DNA from: Streptomyces sp. NBC_01446
Lineage (GTDB): Bacteria > Actinomycetota > Actinomycetes > Streptomycetales > Streptomycetaceae
Length of the DNA: 64,000 nucleotides
NCBI RefSeq assembly: GCF_026340095.1
Contig: NZ_JAPEPO010000001.1
Location: forward strand, 3,130,501 to 3,194,500
Direction of reading: 5' to 3'
The notes under the pieces were generated by a model. It had not been told where the DNA came from and made no database searches. It saw only the letters and a program-made list of their open reading frames with translations. This document shows positions 27,339-36,226 of the stretch, one piece after another. A program made the translations under genes and the position numbers. Within the stretch, counting starts at the first letter, position 1; every line of letters starts with the position of its first letter.

Positions 27339-28790
27339 ATGACTTTTGAGTACGCACCCGCGCCGGAGTCCCGCTCCGTCGTCGACATCGCCCCCAGCTA
27401 CGGCCTGTTCATCGACGGCGAGTTCGCCGAGGCGGCCGACGGCAAGGTCTTCAAGACGGTCAGCCCGTCCACGGAGGAGGTCCTCTCCGAGATCGCCCAG
27501 GCGGGCGAGGCGGACGTGGACCGCGCGGTGAAGGCGGCCCGCAAGGCGTTCGAGAAGTGGTCGGCGCTGCCGGGCGCGGAGCGCGCGAAGTACCTGTTCC
27601 GGATCGCGCGGATCATCCAGGAGCGCAGCCGCGAGCTCGCGGTCCTGGAGACGCTGGACAACGGCAAGCCGATCAGGGAGACGCGCGACGCGGACCTCCC
27701 GCTGGTGGCGGCGCACTTCTTCTACTACGCGGGCTGGGCGGACAAGCTCGGCCACGCGGGCTTCGGCCCGAACCCGGCGCCGCTGGGCGTCGCGGGCCAG
27801 GTCATCCCGTGGAACTTCCCGCTGCTGATGCTGGCGTGGAAGATCGCCCCGGCGCTGGCGACGGGCAACACGGTCGTCCTGAAGCCGGCCGAGACGACCC
27901 CTCTCTCCGCGCTCTTCTTCGCGGACATCTGCCGCCAGGCGGGCCTGCCCAGGGGTGTGGTGAACATCCTTCCGGGCTACGGCGACGCGGGCGCGGCGCT
28001 CACGGCGCACCCCGACGTGAACAAGGTGGCGTTCACCGGCTCCACCGCGGTGGGCAAGGCGATCGCCCGCCAGGTGGCCGGCACGGACAAGAAGGTCACG
28101 CTCGAACTGGGCGGCAAGGGCGCGAACATCGTCTTCGACGACGCGCCCGTCGACCAGGCGGTCGAGGGCATCGTCACGGGCATCTTCTTCAACCAGGGCC
28201 AGGTCTGCTGCGCGGGATCGCGCCTCCTGGTCCAGGAGTCGGTGGCCGACGAGGTGCTGGACGCGCTGAAGCGCCGCCTCACCACCCTCCGCCTGGGCGA
28301 CCCGCTGGACAAGAACACCGACATCGGCGCGATCAACTCCGCGGAGCAGCTCGCGAGGATCAAGGCGCTCGCGGACACGGGCGAGGCCGAGGGCGCGGAG
28401 CGCTGGTCGGCGCCGTGCGAACTCCCGGACAGCGGCTACTGGTTCGCGCCGACGCTCTTCACGAACGTCACGCAGGCGCACACGATCGCGCGGGACGAGA
28501 TCTTCGGCCCGGTGCTGTCCGTCCTCACGTTCCGCACTCCGGAGGAGGCGGTGGCGAAGGCGAACAACACGCAGTACGGGCTCTCGGCCGGTATCTGGAC
28601 GGAGAAGGGCTCGCGCATCCTCGCGGTCGCGAACAAGCTCCGGGCGGGCGTCGTCTGGGCCAACACGTTCAACAAGTTCGATCCGACCTCGCCGTTCGGC
28701 GGCTACAAGGAGTCGGGTCACGGCCGCGAGGGCGGCCGCCACGGCCTGGAGGCATACCTCGCCCCGTCGAGCCCGGAGGGCACGCGATAA
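27339..28790 (+). CDS. Aldehyde dehydrogenase
   Basis: NAD(P)+-dependent aldehyde oxidation; after DeoC the natural substrate would be acetaldehyde. 483 aa with all catalytic residues: Asn159 in PWNFPL, Glu256 in LELGGKGA and Cys290 in NQGQVCCAG. EIFGPVLSV and the C-terminal SPFGGYKESGHGREGG are typical. It starts 3 bp after deoC and its TAA is directly followed by the ATG of the next ALDH-like gene, so translational coupling is likely. Confidence 0.93.
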   Translation: MTFEYAPAPESRSVVDIAPSYGLFIDGEFAEAADGKVFKTVSPSTEEVLSEIAQAGEADVDRAVKAARKAFEKWSALPGAERAKYLFRIARIIQERSRELAVLETLDNGKPIRETRDADLPLVAAHFFYYAGWADKLGHAGFGPNPAPLGVAGQVIPWNFPLLMLAWKIAPALATGNTVVLKPAETTPLSALFFADICRQAGLPRGVVNILPGYGDAGAALTAHPDVNKVAFTGSTAVGKAIARQVAGTDKKVTLELGGKGANIVFDDAPVDQAVEGIVTGIFFNQGQVCCAGSRLLVQESVADEVLDALKRRLTTLRLGDPLDKNTDIGAINSAEQLARIKALADTGEAEGAERWSAPCELPDSGYWFAPTLFTNVTQAHTIARDEIFGPVLSVLTFRTPEEAVAKANNTQYGLSAGIWTEKGSRILAVANKLRAGVVWANTFNKFDPTSPFGGYKESGHGREGGRHGLEAYLAPSSPEGTR

Positions 28791-29687
28791 ATGAGCACGG
28801 TTGAGCGACTCACAGTCCTGAAGACCTACAAGCTGTACGTGGGCGGGAAGTTCCCGCGTTCCGAGAGCGGCCGGGTGTACGAGGTGTCGGACTCGAAGGG
28901 CAAGTGGCTGGCGAACGCCCCGCTGTCGTCCCGCAAGGACGCGCGTGACGCGGTGGTGGCCGCGCGCAAGGCGTTCGGCGGCTGGGCGGGCGCGACGGCG
29001 TACAACCGCGGGCAGGTGCTCTACCGCGTGGCGGAGATGCTGGAGGGCCGCCGCGACCAGTTCGTGCGGGAGGTGGCGGACGCCGAGGGCCTGTCGAAGT
29101 CCAAGGCGGCGGCCGTCGTGGACGCGGCGATCGACAGGTGGGTCTGGTACGCGGGCTGGACGGACAAGATCGGCCAGGTCGTGGGCGGGGCGAACCCGGT
29201 CGCGGGCCCGTTCTTCAACCTGTCCACGCCCGAGCCGACCGGAGTGGTTGCCGTGCTGGCGCCGCAGAAGTCGTCGTTCCTGGGCCTGGTCTCGGTGATC
29301 GCCCCGGTGATCGCGACGGGCAACACGGCCGTGGTGATCGCGAGCGAGACGTCCCCGCTGCCCGCGCTGTCGCTCGGCGAGGTACTCGCCACGTCCGACG
29401 TGCCGGGCGGCGTCGTGAACGTCCTGTCCGGCAGGACGGCGGAGATCGCCGCGCCGCTGGCCGCGCACCAGGACGTGAACGCGATCGACCTGACGGGGGC
29501 GGACGCCGACCTGGCCCGTGACCTGGAGATCGCGGCAGCGGACAACCTGAAGCGCGTACGCCGTCCCCAGGCTGTGGACACGGACTGGACGACGGACCCG
29601 GGCACGGACCGGCTCACGTCGTTCCTGGAAACGAAGACGGTGTGGCACCCGACGGGTTCACTCGGCGCGTCGGGCTCTTCGTACTAG
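28791..29687 (+). CDS. Truncated ALDH-fold protein without catalytic residues
   Basis: 298 aa, resembling only the NAD-binding half of an aldehyde dehydrogenase (YKLYVGGKFPRSESGR at the start, then ATGNTAVVIASETSPLPAL). The catalytic half with the Cys is missing; the PWNFP stretch is replaced by APQKSSFLG and the LKPAE Lys by an Ala/Ser. So it cannot be a working ALDH alone. Its codon use is normal and the frame is clean, so it is not a fresh pseudogene. Stop of the full ALDH and start here are adjacent, suggesting a partner or regulatory subunit. Confidence 0.85.
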   Translation: MSTVERLTVLKTYKLYVGGKFPRSESGRVYEVSDSKGKWLANAPLSSRKDARDAVVAARKAFGGWAGATAYNRGQVLYRVAEMLEGRRDQFVREVADAEGLSKSKAAAVVDAAIDRWVWYAGWTDKIGQVVGGANPVAGPFFNLSTPEPTGVVAVLAPQKSSFLGLVSVIAPVIATGNTAVVIASETSPLPALSLGEVLATSDVPGGVVNVLSGRTAEIAAPLAAHQDVNAIDLTGADADLARDLEIAAADNLKRVRRPQAVDTDWTTDPGTDRLTSFLETKTVWHPTGSLGASGSSY

Positions 29688-29724
29688 GCCCGAACCCGAA
29701 GCCGGACCCAACCCGAAACCCGGG

Positions 29725-29758
29725 ACCCCGGCTCTCCTCCGTCCAGGAGGGCCGGGGT
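29725..29758 (+). terminator. Terminator of the deoC-ALDH operon
   Basis: ACCCCGGCTCTCCT pairs with AGGAGGGCCGGGGT (one G-T pair) and is followed by TTT. 14-bp stem, 6-nt loop. Confidence 0.85.
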
Positions 29759-29895
29759 TTCGTCATGCCGTCGGCGGCACGATTCAGACCCCGAGCCGCG
29801 CAGCGATCCCGTCGAGGCGAGCTCGAACTGGATAACGACCCCTGCTCATCAGGCAGTTCATCTGCGGGGCGAGGGTGGGCCTGCCGGATCTCTGC

Positions 29896-29931
29896 GCCCG
29901 CCGATCGGGGCTTCGTTCGGATCGGGCGGGC
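29896..29931 (-). terminator. Hairpin downstream of the small exported protein
   Basis: GCCCGCCGATC (29896-29906) pairs with GATCGGGCGGGC (29920-29931) with one bulge, 25 bp past the stop of the minus-strand gene. The rest of 29688-29955 holds nothing I recognise. Confidence 0.6.
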
Positions 29932-29955
29932 CCGGCCTGAGCCGGACGAGAGGCC

Positions 29956-30372
29956 CTAGCCCGGGAGCAGAGAGCTGGCCGGTCCGACCAGGGGGAGGTC
30001 GCCGAGGGCGCCGCCCTTGGCGACGGGACCGGTCGCGGTGGCCGTGGTCACCGGCTTGAAGTCGGCGACCTGGGTGCCGACCGCGTTGTCGAGCGGATCG
30101 ACCCCGGTACCGGAGAGCGGGTTGAGCTTCAGGTGCTTGACCGGGGCGAGGCCCCCGTTCGCGGCGGTCTCGAGCGCCCCCGCCACCGCTCCCCCGGCCG
30201 CCGCCGTGTCGAGGTCGCCGACCGGCGAGGCGAGAGGCGCGGCGGCGGGCTCCGCCGCACCGGCGCTCACCGCACCCCCGCCGAGCGCCGCCCCTGCGGC
30301 GGTGAGGGTGAGCCCCGCGCGCAGCAGCGCACGCTGGGCCGCCGAGGACTTCTTCGCTGAGTGTCGTGCCAT
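29956..30372 (-). CDS. Small exported Ala/Gly-rich protein
   Basis: 138 aa with a signal peptide (MARHSAKKSS, hydrophobic 16-36, cleavage near SAGA-AEP). The mature part is rich in Ala, Gly, Pro and Val, has no Cys, and ends in LPLVGPASSLLPG; likely disordered and released to the wall or medium. The ATG at 30372 is used since the longer frame would read into the divergent kinase gene. A second protein of similar make-up lies at 36227-36571. Function unknown. Confidence 0.8.
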   Translation of the reverse strand: MARHSAKKSSAAQRALLRAGLTLTAAGAALGGGAVSAGAAEPAAAPLASPVGDLDTAAAGGAVAGALETAANGGLAPVKHLKLNPLSGTGVDPLDNAVGTQVADFKPVTTATATGPVAKGGALGDLPLVGPASSLLPG

Positions 30373-30527
30373 GAAGTGCCGCCCGTTTCCGGTACCGGCG
30401 GCCGGTTGGTCCGCCGCCGCAGATCGAGTAATCGTACGCGTACGCAGAGTAGTTGAGACGTGACTGTGCCACAAAGGCCGACCCGCAGGGTCCACCGGGG
30501 GCGGAGGATGCAGCACACTGGTGTCTC

Positions 30528-31163
30528 GTGAGTTCCCATCCCTCGATACCGACCCGGGTCGTCCTGCTGGCAGGCCCTTCCGGCTCCGGCAAGTCGTCCT
30601 TCGCGTCCCGCTCCGGGCTTCCCGTGCTGTGCCTGGACGACTTCTACAAGGAGAGTGACGACCCGACACTGCCGCAGGTGCCGGGCAGCTCGGACATCGA
30701 CTGGGACTCGCCCCGCTCCTGGGACACGGAGACGGCCGTCGCCGCGATCGCGGAGCTGTGCCGGACGGGCCGCACCCGCGTTCCCGTCTACGACATCGCG
30801 ACCAGCTCGCGGGTGGGCGAGGAGACGTTCGACATCGAGCGCACACCGCTGTTCATCGCGGAGGGCATCTTCGCCGCGGACATCGTGGAGCGCTGCCGGG
30901 ACCTCGGCCTGCTCGCCGACGCGCTGTGCCTGCGCGGCCGCCCGTCCACGACGTTCCGCCGCCGGCTGCTGCGGGACCTCAGGGAGGGCCGCAAGTCCGT
31001 GCCGTTCCTGCTGCGCCGCGGCTGGCGCCTGATGCGCGCGGAGCGCGGCATCGTGGCTCGCCAGACGGCGCTCGGCGCGCACGCGTGCGGCAAGGAGGAA
31101 GCCCTCGGCCGCCTCGCCGCGGCCGCCGCGGGCCGCCGCGTGAAGGCCCGCGCCCAGGCGTGA
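30528..31163 (+). CDS. Uridine-kinase-like P-loop protein
   Basis: 211 aa. Walker A GPSGSGKSS close to the N-terminus, CLDDFYKE (the substrate-binding Asp block of uridine/phosphoribulokinase proteins), PVYDIATSSR and a Walker-B-like LFIAEGIF. These fit a pyrimidine nucleoside kinase and would suit the salvage theme of the window. GTG at 30528 precedes the P-loop region by 12 codons; the frame stays open further upstream. The C-terminus is basic (KARAQA). Substrate not proven. Confidence 0.85.
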   Translation: MSSHPSIPTRVVLLAGPSGSGKSSFASRSGLPVLCLDDFYKESDDPTLPQVPGSSDIDWDSPRSWDTETAVAAIAELCRTGRTRVPVYDIATSSRVGEETFDIERTPLFIAEGIFAADIVERCRDLGLLADALCLRGRPSTTFRRRLLRDLREGRKSVPFLLRRGWRLMRAERGIVARQTALGAHACGKEEALGRLAAAAAGRRVKARAQA

Positions 31164-31324
31164 GCGGCCCGCACACCCCGTACGCATGAGAAACGGGACC
31201 GGAGAGACCCCCCGGCCCTCCGGTCCCGCTTCATTCCCCCGTGAAGATCCCCCGTGATCCCCCCGGTACCGCTTCCCCCGTACCACCGTCGCGTCCCCCC
31301 GGAGCGACGGCCCGCCCCCTGCCT

Positions 31325-32098
31325 TCAGGCCACCAGCTCGCCGAAGGACTCCTCCAGGTCACGGCCGAAGCTGAGGACCTCGTCCTCGCGCAGCCGGCGC
31401 AGGGAGCGCCAGATGCTGGACTTCACCGTGCCGACACTGATGTCGAGGATGTCCGCGATCTCGGGGTCCGTACGACCCTCGTAGTACCGCAGGACGAGCA
31501 TCGTGCGCTGCAGTTCGGGGAGGCGGGCCAGGGCCTGCCAGAGAACCGCGCGCAGCTCCGTGCCGCGCATCGCGTCCGTGTCGCCCGCCGTCTCCGGCAG
31601 TTCCTCGGTCGGGTACTCGTTCAGCTTGCGGCGGCGCCACGCGCTGATGTGCAGATTGGTCATGGTGCGGCGGAGGTAGCCCCCTACCGCCGCCTTGTCG
31701 CTGATCCTGTCCCAGGCGCGGTACGTCGAGAAGAGAGCGCTCTGGAGCAGGTCCTCGGCCTCGAACCGGTCACCGGTCAGGTGGTAGGCGGTTGCGTACA
31801 GGGAGGCGCGGCGTTCCTGGACGTAGGCCGTGAACGCCGCTTCGGCATCCGCGGTCTCCGACAGGGACTTCTTCCGCTCCCCCGATTCCTCCCCGTACGC
31901 GGCTCCCCCGTCGGACACCGCCTGGTTCGCGTCAACCACCGTCATGTACGTGGTGTGCTGACGCCCGGTGCCGCGAGCGCACCCCCGCCCGCTCACGGCA
32001 CCGGACAACTCGTGCTTCCCGGAACCGGGACTCCGCACCAGAGCGTCATGAAGACGTGTGACAACTGCGCCAGTGGTGGTGCTGTGCAGCGTGTTCAT
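31325..32098 (-). CDS. sigQ: Sigma-E-family ECF sigma factor, SigQ
   Basis: ECF sigma factor divergent from afsQ1-afsQ2, the arrangement that defines sigQ in S. coelicolor. Region 2 (FEAEDLLQSALFSTYRAW) and region 4 (LPELQRTMLVLRYYEGRTDPEIA, then SVGTVKSSIWRSLRRLRE) are intact. I use ATG 32098 (MNTLHSTTTGAVV), giving 257 aa; an internal ATG at 31945 (MTVVDANQ) would give 206 aa and fits better if the leader segment is untranslated. In the model species AfsQ1 activates sigQ, and SigQ counteracts antibiotic production. No anti-sigma gene lies beside it. Confidence 0.88.
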   Translation of the reverse strand: MNTLHSTTTGAVVTRLHDALVRSPGSGKHELSGAVSGRGCARGTGRQHTTYMTVVDANQAVSDGGAAYGEESGERKKSLSETADAEAAFTAYVQERRASLYATAYHLTGDRFEAEDLLQSALFSTYRAWDRISDKAAVGGYLRRTMTNLHISAWRRRKLNEYPTEELPETAGDTDAMRGTELRAVLWQALARLPELQRTMLVLRYYEGRTDPEIADILDISVGTVKSSIWRSLRRLREDEVLSFGRDLEESFGELVA

Positions 32099-32206
32099 CT
32101 CGCGCCCCCCGTCGTGGAGTCTCGGTTTCCCGTGGCTCGTAAGGACTTGCGTCCTTGCGATGTCCAAAAGCTTGCCCGGGCCACTTCATGACGGTGTCCG
32201 TCGACT

Positions 32207-32222
32207 GTCACAGACCTGTCAC
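32207..32222. promoter_or_regulatory. AfsQ1-type binding site
   Basis: GTCAC-AGACCT-GTCAC, a perfect match to the published AfsQ1 consensus GTnAC-N6-GTnAC, in the middle of the sigQ/afsQ1 divergent region. It sits 109 bp before the sigQ start and 115 bp before the afsQ1 start, so it can serve either. Confidence 0.8.
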
Positions 32223-32336
32223 AGGGCCCGGGCGTGTGCGAGTCGTGTGTGGATGGGGCCCGATGCCCCCTCATTACGAGCTTGGGAGCGCTCCAACGGT
32301 CGAACTTGAGCCGTGCCATGGGACAGAATGACGTCT

Positions 32337-33014
32337 GTGCCTTCCCTGTTGCTGATCGAGGACGACGACGCCATCCGAACGGCCCTGGAGCTGTCCCTTA
32401 CGCGCCAGGGCCATCGGGTTGCCACCGCTGCCACCGGCGAGGACGGTCTGAAGCTGTTGCGTGAGCAGCGGCCGGACCTGATCGTGCTGGATGTGATGCT
32501 GCCCGGCATCGACGGGTTCGAGGTGTGCCGGCGCATCCGGCGCACGGACCAGTTGCCGATCATCCTGCTCACGGCGCGCAGCGACGACATCGATGTGGTG
32601 GTCGGGCTGGAGTCCGGCGCCGACGACTACGTCGTGAAGCCGGTGCAGGGGCGGGTGCTCGACGCCCGGATCCGCGCGGTGCTCCGGCGGGGCGAGCGGG
32701 AGGCGAACGACGCGGCGTCGTTCGGCAGTCTCGTCATCGACCGGGCCGCGATGACGGTCACGAAGAACGGTGAGGACCTCCAACTGACGCCCACGGAGCT
32801 GCGGTTGCTCCTCGAACTGAGCCGTAGGCCGGGCCAGGCGCTGTCGCGGCAGCAGTTGCTGCGCCTGGTGTGGGAGCACGACTACCTCGGCGACTCGCGG
32901 CTCGTCGACGCGTGTGTGCAGCGGCTGCGCGCGAAGGTCGAGGACGTGCCGTCCTCGCCGACGCTGATCCGTACGGTGCGCGGGGTCGGCTACCGGCTGG
33001 ACACGCCTCAGTGA
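32337..33014 (+). CDS. afsQ1: Response regulator AfsQ1
   Basis: OmpR/PhoB-type response regulator of the nitrogen/antibiotic-linked AfsQ1-AfsQ2 system. 225 aa from GTG 32337; this gives phosphoacceptor Asp52, matching the known AfsQ1 numbering. Receiver domain: acidic EDDD near the start, DVMLPG, TAR and Lys in VVKPV. Winged-helix output with TVTKNGEDLQLTPTE and the TVRGVGYRL end. An ATG 9 bp earlier is the alternative start, but the GGGACAG site is better spaced for the GTG. The stop overlaps the afsQ2 GTG (GTGA). Confidence 0.95.
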   Translation: MPSLLLIEDDDAIRTALELSLTRQGHRVATAATGEDGLKLLREQRPDLIVLDVMLPGIDGFEVCRRIRRTDQLPIILLTARSDDIDVVVGLESGADDYVVKPVQGRVLDARIRAVLRRGEREANDAASFGSLVIDRAAMTVTKNGEDLQLTPTELRLLLELSRRPGQALSRQQLLRLVWEHDYLGDSRLVDACVQRLRAKVEDVPSSPTLIRTVRGVGYRLDTPQ

Positions 33015-34588
33015 GTGATGCGCACGACCGGCTGCGGGGGTGGGCCGCGGCGAAGAAGGCGATACTTGCCGGCCTGCGCTTCACGAGCCTGCGGCTGCGG
33101 CTCGTCGTCGTCTTCGCCCTGGTGGCGCTGACCGCGGCGGTGTCGGCGTCGGGGATCGCGTACTGGCTGAACCGTGAGGCGGTGCTGACCCGGGCGCAGG
33201 ACGCGGCGCTCAGCGACTTCCAGCAGGAGATGCAGAACCGCGCCGCGGCGCTGCCCGAGCATCCGACGCAGGGCGAGTTGCAGCATGCCGCGAACCTGAT
33301 GGCGAGCAGCAGTCAGCACTTCAGTGTGCTGCTGATCAGCGACGACAAGGACGGCCGGCGGATCGCGGGCAACTCCGACCTGGACGCGATCACGCTGGCC
33401 GAGGTGCCTAGTTCGCTGCGGGACGCGGTGAACAGGGAGCAGCCCCTCACGGACGGCAACAAGCACCCGTACCACCTGTACTGGCAGCGGATCGTCAGCA
33501 ATGACACGCCGTATCTGGTCGGCGGGGCGCGGGTGATCGACGGGGGGCCGACGGGCTACATGCTCAAGTCCCTGGAGCCGGAGGCGAAGGATCTCAACTC
33601 CCTTGCCTGGTCGCTCGGGATCGCGACGGCGCTCGCGCTGATCGGTTCGGCGCTGCTCGCGCAGGCCGCGGCGACGACGGTGCTCAAGCCGGTGCACCGG
33701 CTCGGGCGGGCGGCCCGGCGGCTCGGGGAAGGGAAGCTGGACACGCGTCTGCGGGTGTCCGGTACGGATGAACTGGCCGATCTTTCCCGGACGTTCAACC
33801 GGACCGCGGAGAATCTGGAGAAGAAGGTCGCCGACATGAGTGCGCGCGAGGAGGCGTCGCGGCGCTTCGTCGCCGACATGTCGCACGAGCTGCGTACGCC
33901 GCTGACCGCGATCACCGCGGTGACGGAGGTCCTTGAGGAGGAGCTCGACGCGGAGACCGGTTCGGTCGACCCGATGATCGAGCCGGCCGTGCGTCTCGTG
34001 GTGAGCGAGACGCGCCGGCTGAACGACCTGGTGGAGAACCTGATGGAGGTGACCCGCTTCGACGCCGGCACCGCCCGGCTCGTCCTCGACCACGTCGACA
34101 TCGCCGACCAGATCACGGCCTGCATCGACGCCCGCGCCTGGCTCGACGCGGTGGACCTGGACGCGGAGCGCGGCATCATGGCCCGCATCGACCCGCGCCG
34201 CCTCGACGTCATCATGGCGAACCTGATCGGGAACGCGCTCAAGCACGGCGGCTCGCCGGTGCGGGTGTCCGTGCGGCTTGCGGACTCGGCGCTGGTGATC
34301 GAGGTGCGTGACCACGGGCCCGGCATTCCGCAGGACGTGCTCCCGCATGTCTTCGACCGGTTCTACAAGGCGAGCGCGTCGCGGCCGCGTTCGGAGGGCA
34401 GCGGGCTCGGGCTCTCGATCGCCCTGGAGAACGCACACATCCACGGCGGCGAGATCACGGCCGCCAACTCCCCTGAGGGCGGCGCCGTGTTCACGTTCCG
34501 GCTGCCGCTCGACGCGTCACCGCTGACGCTGCCGCCCGATGACGAGGGCGCTGTCGGTGGCGGTTCCGGTGAGGAGGGCGGTGCGTGA
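33011..34588 (+). CDS. afsQ2: Sensor histidine kinase AfsQ2
   Basis: Membrane sensor that phosphorylates AfsQ1. 525 aa: helix 1 (about 27-50), extracytoplasmic sensor (about 52-200), helix 2 (about 203-225), HAMP (about 226-280), then the H-box FVADMSHELRTPL with His292, N-box NLIGNALKHGG, and G boxes DHGPGIP and GSGLGLSI. GTG at 33011 overlaps the afsQ1 stop by 4 bases, so translation is coupled. It overlaps the lipoprotein start downstream by a base. The signal it reads is not evident from the sequence. Confidence 0.95.
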   Translation: MSDAHDRLRGWAAAKKAILAGLRFTSLRLRLVVVFALVALTAAVSASGIAYWLNREAVLTRAQDAALSDFQQEMQNRAAALPEHPTQGELQHAANLMASSSQHFSVLLISDDKDGRRIAGNSDLDAITLAEVPSSLRDAVNREQPLTDGNKHPYHLYWQRIVSNDTPYLVGGARVIDGGPTGYMLKSLEPEAKDLNSLAWSLGIATALALIGSALLAQAAATTVLKPVHRLGRAARRLGEGKLDTRLRVSGTDELADLSRTFNRTAENLEKKVADMSAREEASRRFVADMSHELRTPLTAITAVTEVLEEELDAETGSVDPMIEPAVRLVVSETRRLNDLVENLMEVTRFDAGTARLVLDHVDIADQITACIDARAWLDAVDLDAERGIMARIDPRRLDVIMANLIGNALKHGGSPVRVSVRLADSALVIEVRDHGPGIPQDVLPHVFDRFYKASASRPRSEGSGLGLSIALENAHIHGGEITAANSPEGGAVFTFRLPLDASPLTLPPDDEGAVGGGSGEEGGA

Positions 34589-35199
34589 TGACCCCACGCA
34601 AGACAAGACAGCGTTACGCGGTGCTGGGCGCGGCGGTTCTCGCCGTGCTGCTCGCCGGGTGCGGGATCAGGCCGACGGAGGTACCGACGGACTTCGGGGC
34701 CGCGCCGTCACGGGTGCCGTGCACGCTGTCGGGGCCCGATCTGGAGTCGCGCTCGGGCGGCGAGTTCGCCGTGCAGGTGTATCTGGTCTGTACGTCGCAG
34801 CTGGTGAGCGTCGACCGGTCGGTGACCCTGCCGAAGGGGCAGGGCGCCTCGGACCGGGTGCGGCTCGCGCAGGCGCTGCTCGACGAGCTGGAGCAGTCTC
34901 CGGGCGGCGCCGAGCGGCAGGCGGGGTACACGACGGACGTCCGGCCCGGGATGACCGTCTCGGGGCCGGGCAAGGGTGACCCGGACAACGCGCTGCGGCT
35001 GAGCGTCCCGCCGGACGACCTCTCGCCATACGCGCTGGCCCAGATCGTGTGTACGTATGCGAACGGCGGGGCCGCGGCAAAGGACGACAAGGTCGTGCTC
35101 GGCGGGCCGGGGAACGACGCTCTGCGCGCGTACGACTGTTCTCCGGAGATGCGGACGCGGCCGGGGCTCGTTCCGGCGCCCGCCGAGACGGTCGGCTGA
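34588..35199 (+). CDS. Lipoprotein of the afsQ operon
   Basis: 203 aa. A lipoprotein signal with lipobox LLAGC is clear (MMTPRKTRQRYAVLGAAVLAV follows the basic start). The mature part is a GerMN-like small domain with an early VYLV, YALAQIVCTYA and a C-terminal YDCSPEM; three Cys beyond the lipobox could form disulfides. Start at ATG 34588, overlapping the afsQ2 TGA. Third gene of the afsQ1-afsQ2 unit, as in S. coelicolor, and probably helps AfsQ2 sense the envelope; this role is inference. Confidence 0.88.
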   Translation: MTPRKTRQRYAVLGAAVLAVLLAGCGIRPTEVPTDFGAAPSRVPCTLSGPDLESRSGGEFAVQVYLVCTSQLVSVDRSVTLPKGQGASDRVRLAQALLDELEQSPGGAERQAGYTTDVRPGMTVSGPGKGDPDNALRLSVPPDDLSPYALAQIVCTYANGGAAAKDDKVVLGGPGNDALRAYDCSPEMRTRPGLVPAPAETVG

Positions 35200-35276
35200 C
35201 GGGGGCGGGCGCGGTTGTCGCGGGCGGACGCCGGCGACGCGGAACCGATCGTCCCGCCGTCCGCGTCTTGGGGGGC

Positions 35277-35819
35277 GTGCAGCGCCATCGCCCGGGCGGC
35301 TCCAAGGCCGCCATCCGCTTCCGTACGGCAGGGATAGTCCTCCTTGCCGCGCATCTGCTTCTCGTCTGCTGGATCACGCTGCGACCACTGGACGTGCCGT
35401 GGGTCAGCGCCGCGAACCTGCACCCGTTCGCGGGGATCAGGGCGGATCTCGCGCTCGGCCCGGCGGAGGCGGTGCGGCGGATCGGCAAGGAACTGCTGCT
35501 GCTCGCCCCGCTGGGGGTGCTCCTGCCGATCGCCGGGGGGCGGCTCGTCGTCTCGCCGCTGGGTTCGCTGGTGCGTACGGTCGCCGCCGGAGCGCTGCTC
35601 TCGCTCGGCATCGAGCTGCTGCAGACCGGGGTGCCGGGACAGGTCGTGGACATCGACTCGCTGTTCCTGAACACGCTGGGCGTGGCCCTCGCGCACGCGG
35701 CCGTGGTGCCGACCCTCAGGGGCAGACTCCGCCGCAGGACCGAGGTCACGGCCCTCCCCCGGGAGGAGCCCTCTCAGGGGCGGACCCCGACGATTTCCAG
35801 GGTCGGCATCGCCCCGTGA
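35277..35819 (+). CDS. VanZ-family membrane protein
   Basis: 180 aa with VanZ-type signature: LRPLDVPWV and HPFAGIRADLAL after helix 1, then KELLLLAPLGVLLPI, SLGIELLQ and the DIDSLFLNTLGVALA block. Four helices (about 17-35, 62-85, 95-118, 130-155). VanZ proteins confer low-level teicoplanin resistance, though chromosomal relatives often act in unrelated envelope tasks. GTG start at 35277 with a GGGGGG site. Last ~25 residues are polar. Confidence 0.85.
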   Translation: MQRHRPGGSKAAIRFRTAGIVLLAAHLLLVCWITLRPLDVPWVSAANLHPFAGIRADLALGPAEAVRRIGKELLLLAPLGVLLPIAGGRLVVSPLGSLVRTVAAGALLSLGIELLQTGVPGQVVDIDSLFLNTLGVALAHAAVVPTLRGRLRRRTEVTALPREEPSQGRTPTISRVGIAP

Positions 35820-35927
35820 GCTGACGCTTCGCCCGGTTCGTCACCGTAGCTTTGAAGCCATCGGAGACGTCCCGGCCATCCCGGCCAAGGGGGCGCCTCA
35901 CCGCTACGGTTCGCGAAGGAGCCCACC

Positions 35928-36128
35928 ATGACCGCCCTTGCCCGCCCCACGAACGGACGGATGATCGGCGGAGTGTGCGCAGCGCTGGCACGGCGCTTCG
36001 GCACCTCCGCGACCACGATGCGCGTGATCTTCGTGCTCTCGTGTCTGCTTCCCGGTCCCCAGTTCCTGCTGTACATCGCGCTGTGGATCCTGCTGCCGGG
36101 CGAGGGCAAGGTCCGCCAGGCGTGGTGA
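35928..36128 (+). CDS. PspC-domain small membrane protein
   Basis: 66 aa. The PspC signature is present: RPTNGRMIGGVCAALARRFG, TTMRVIFVLSCLLPG and LLYIALWILLPGE, which make two hydrophobic stretches. In other bacteria PspC senses membrane stress; in Streptomyces it occurs as small stand-alone copies like this one. ATG with AAGGAG upstream. Confidence 0.9.
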   Translation: MTALARPTNGRMIGGVCAALARRFGTSATTMRVIFVLSCLLPGPQFLLYIALWILLPGEGKVRQAW

Positions 36129-36158
36129 CGACGGGGTCCGCAGGCTGATGTACGACAA

Positions 36159-36194
36159 GGAGGGGCGCACCCGCGCGAGCGGGTGCGCCCCTCC
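36159..36194. terminator. Terminator between PspC gene and small exported protein gene
   Basis: 16-bp perfect inverted repeat with GCGA loop, between convergent genes. Confidence 0.88.
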
Positions 36195-36226
36195 CGTGTG
36201 TCCGCGCGTGTGGCGTGTCGGGTGGG

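Noticed and set aside
26436..29648. 1070-codon open frame on the minus strand across deoC and both ALDH genes
   Set aside because: It is a shadow of high third-position GC in the real plus-strand genes; the protein is Arg/His/Ala/Asp-rich with no domain.
30430..30445. CGTACGCGTACG as a seventh nucleoside operator
   Set aside because: Lacks the CTA...TAG ends; not the same palindrome, and it lies by the small exported protein gene.
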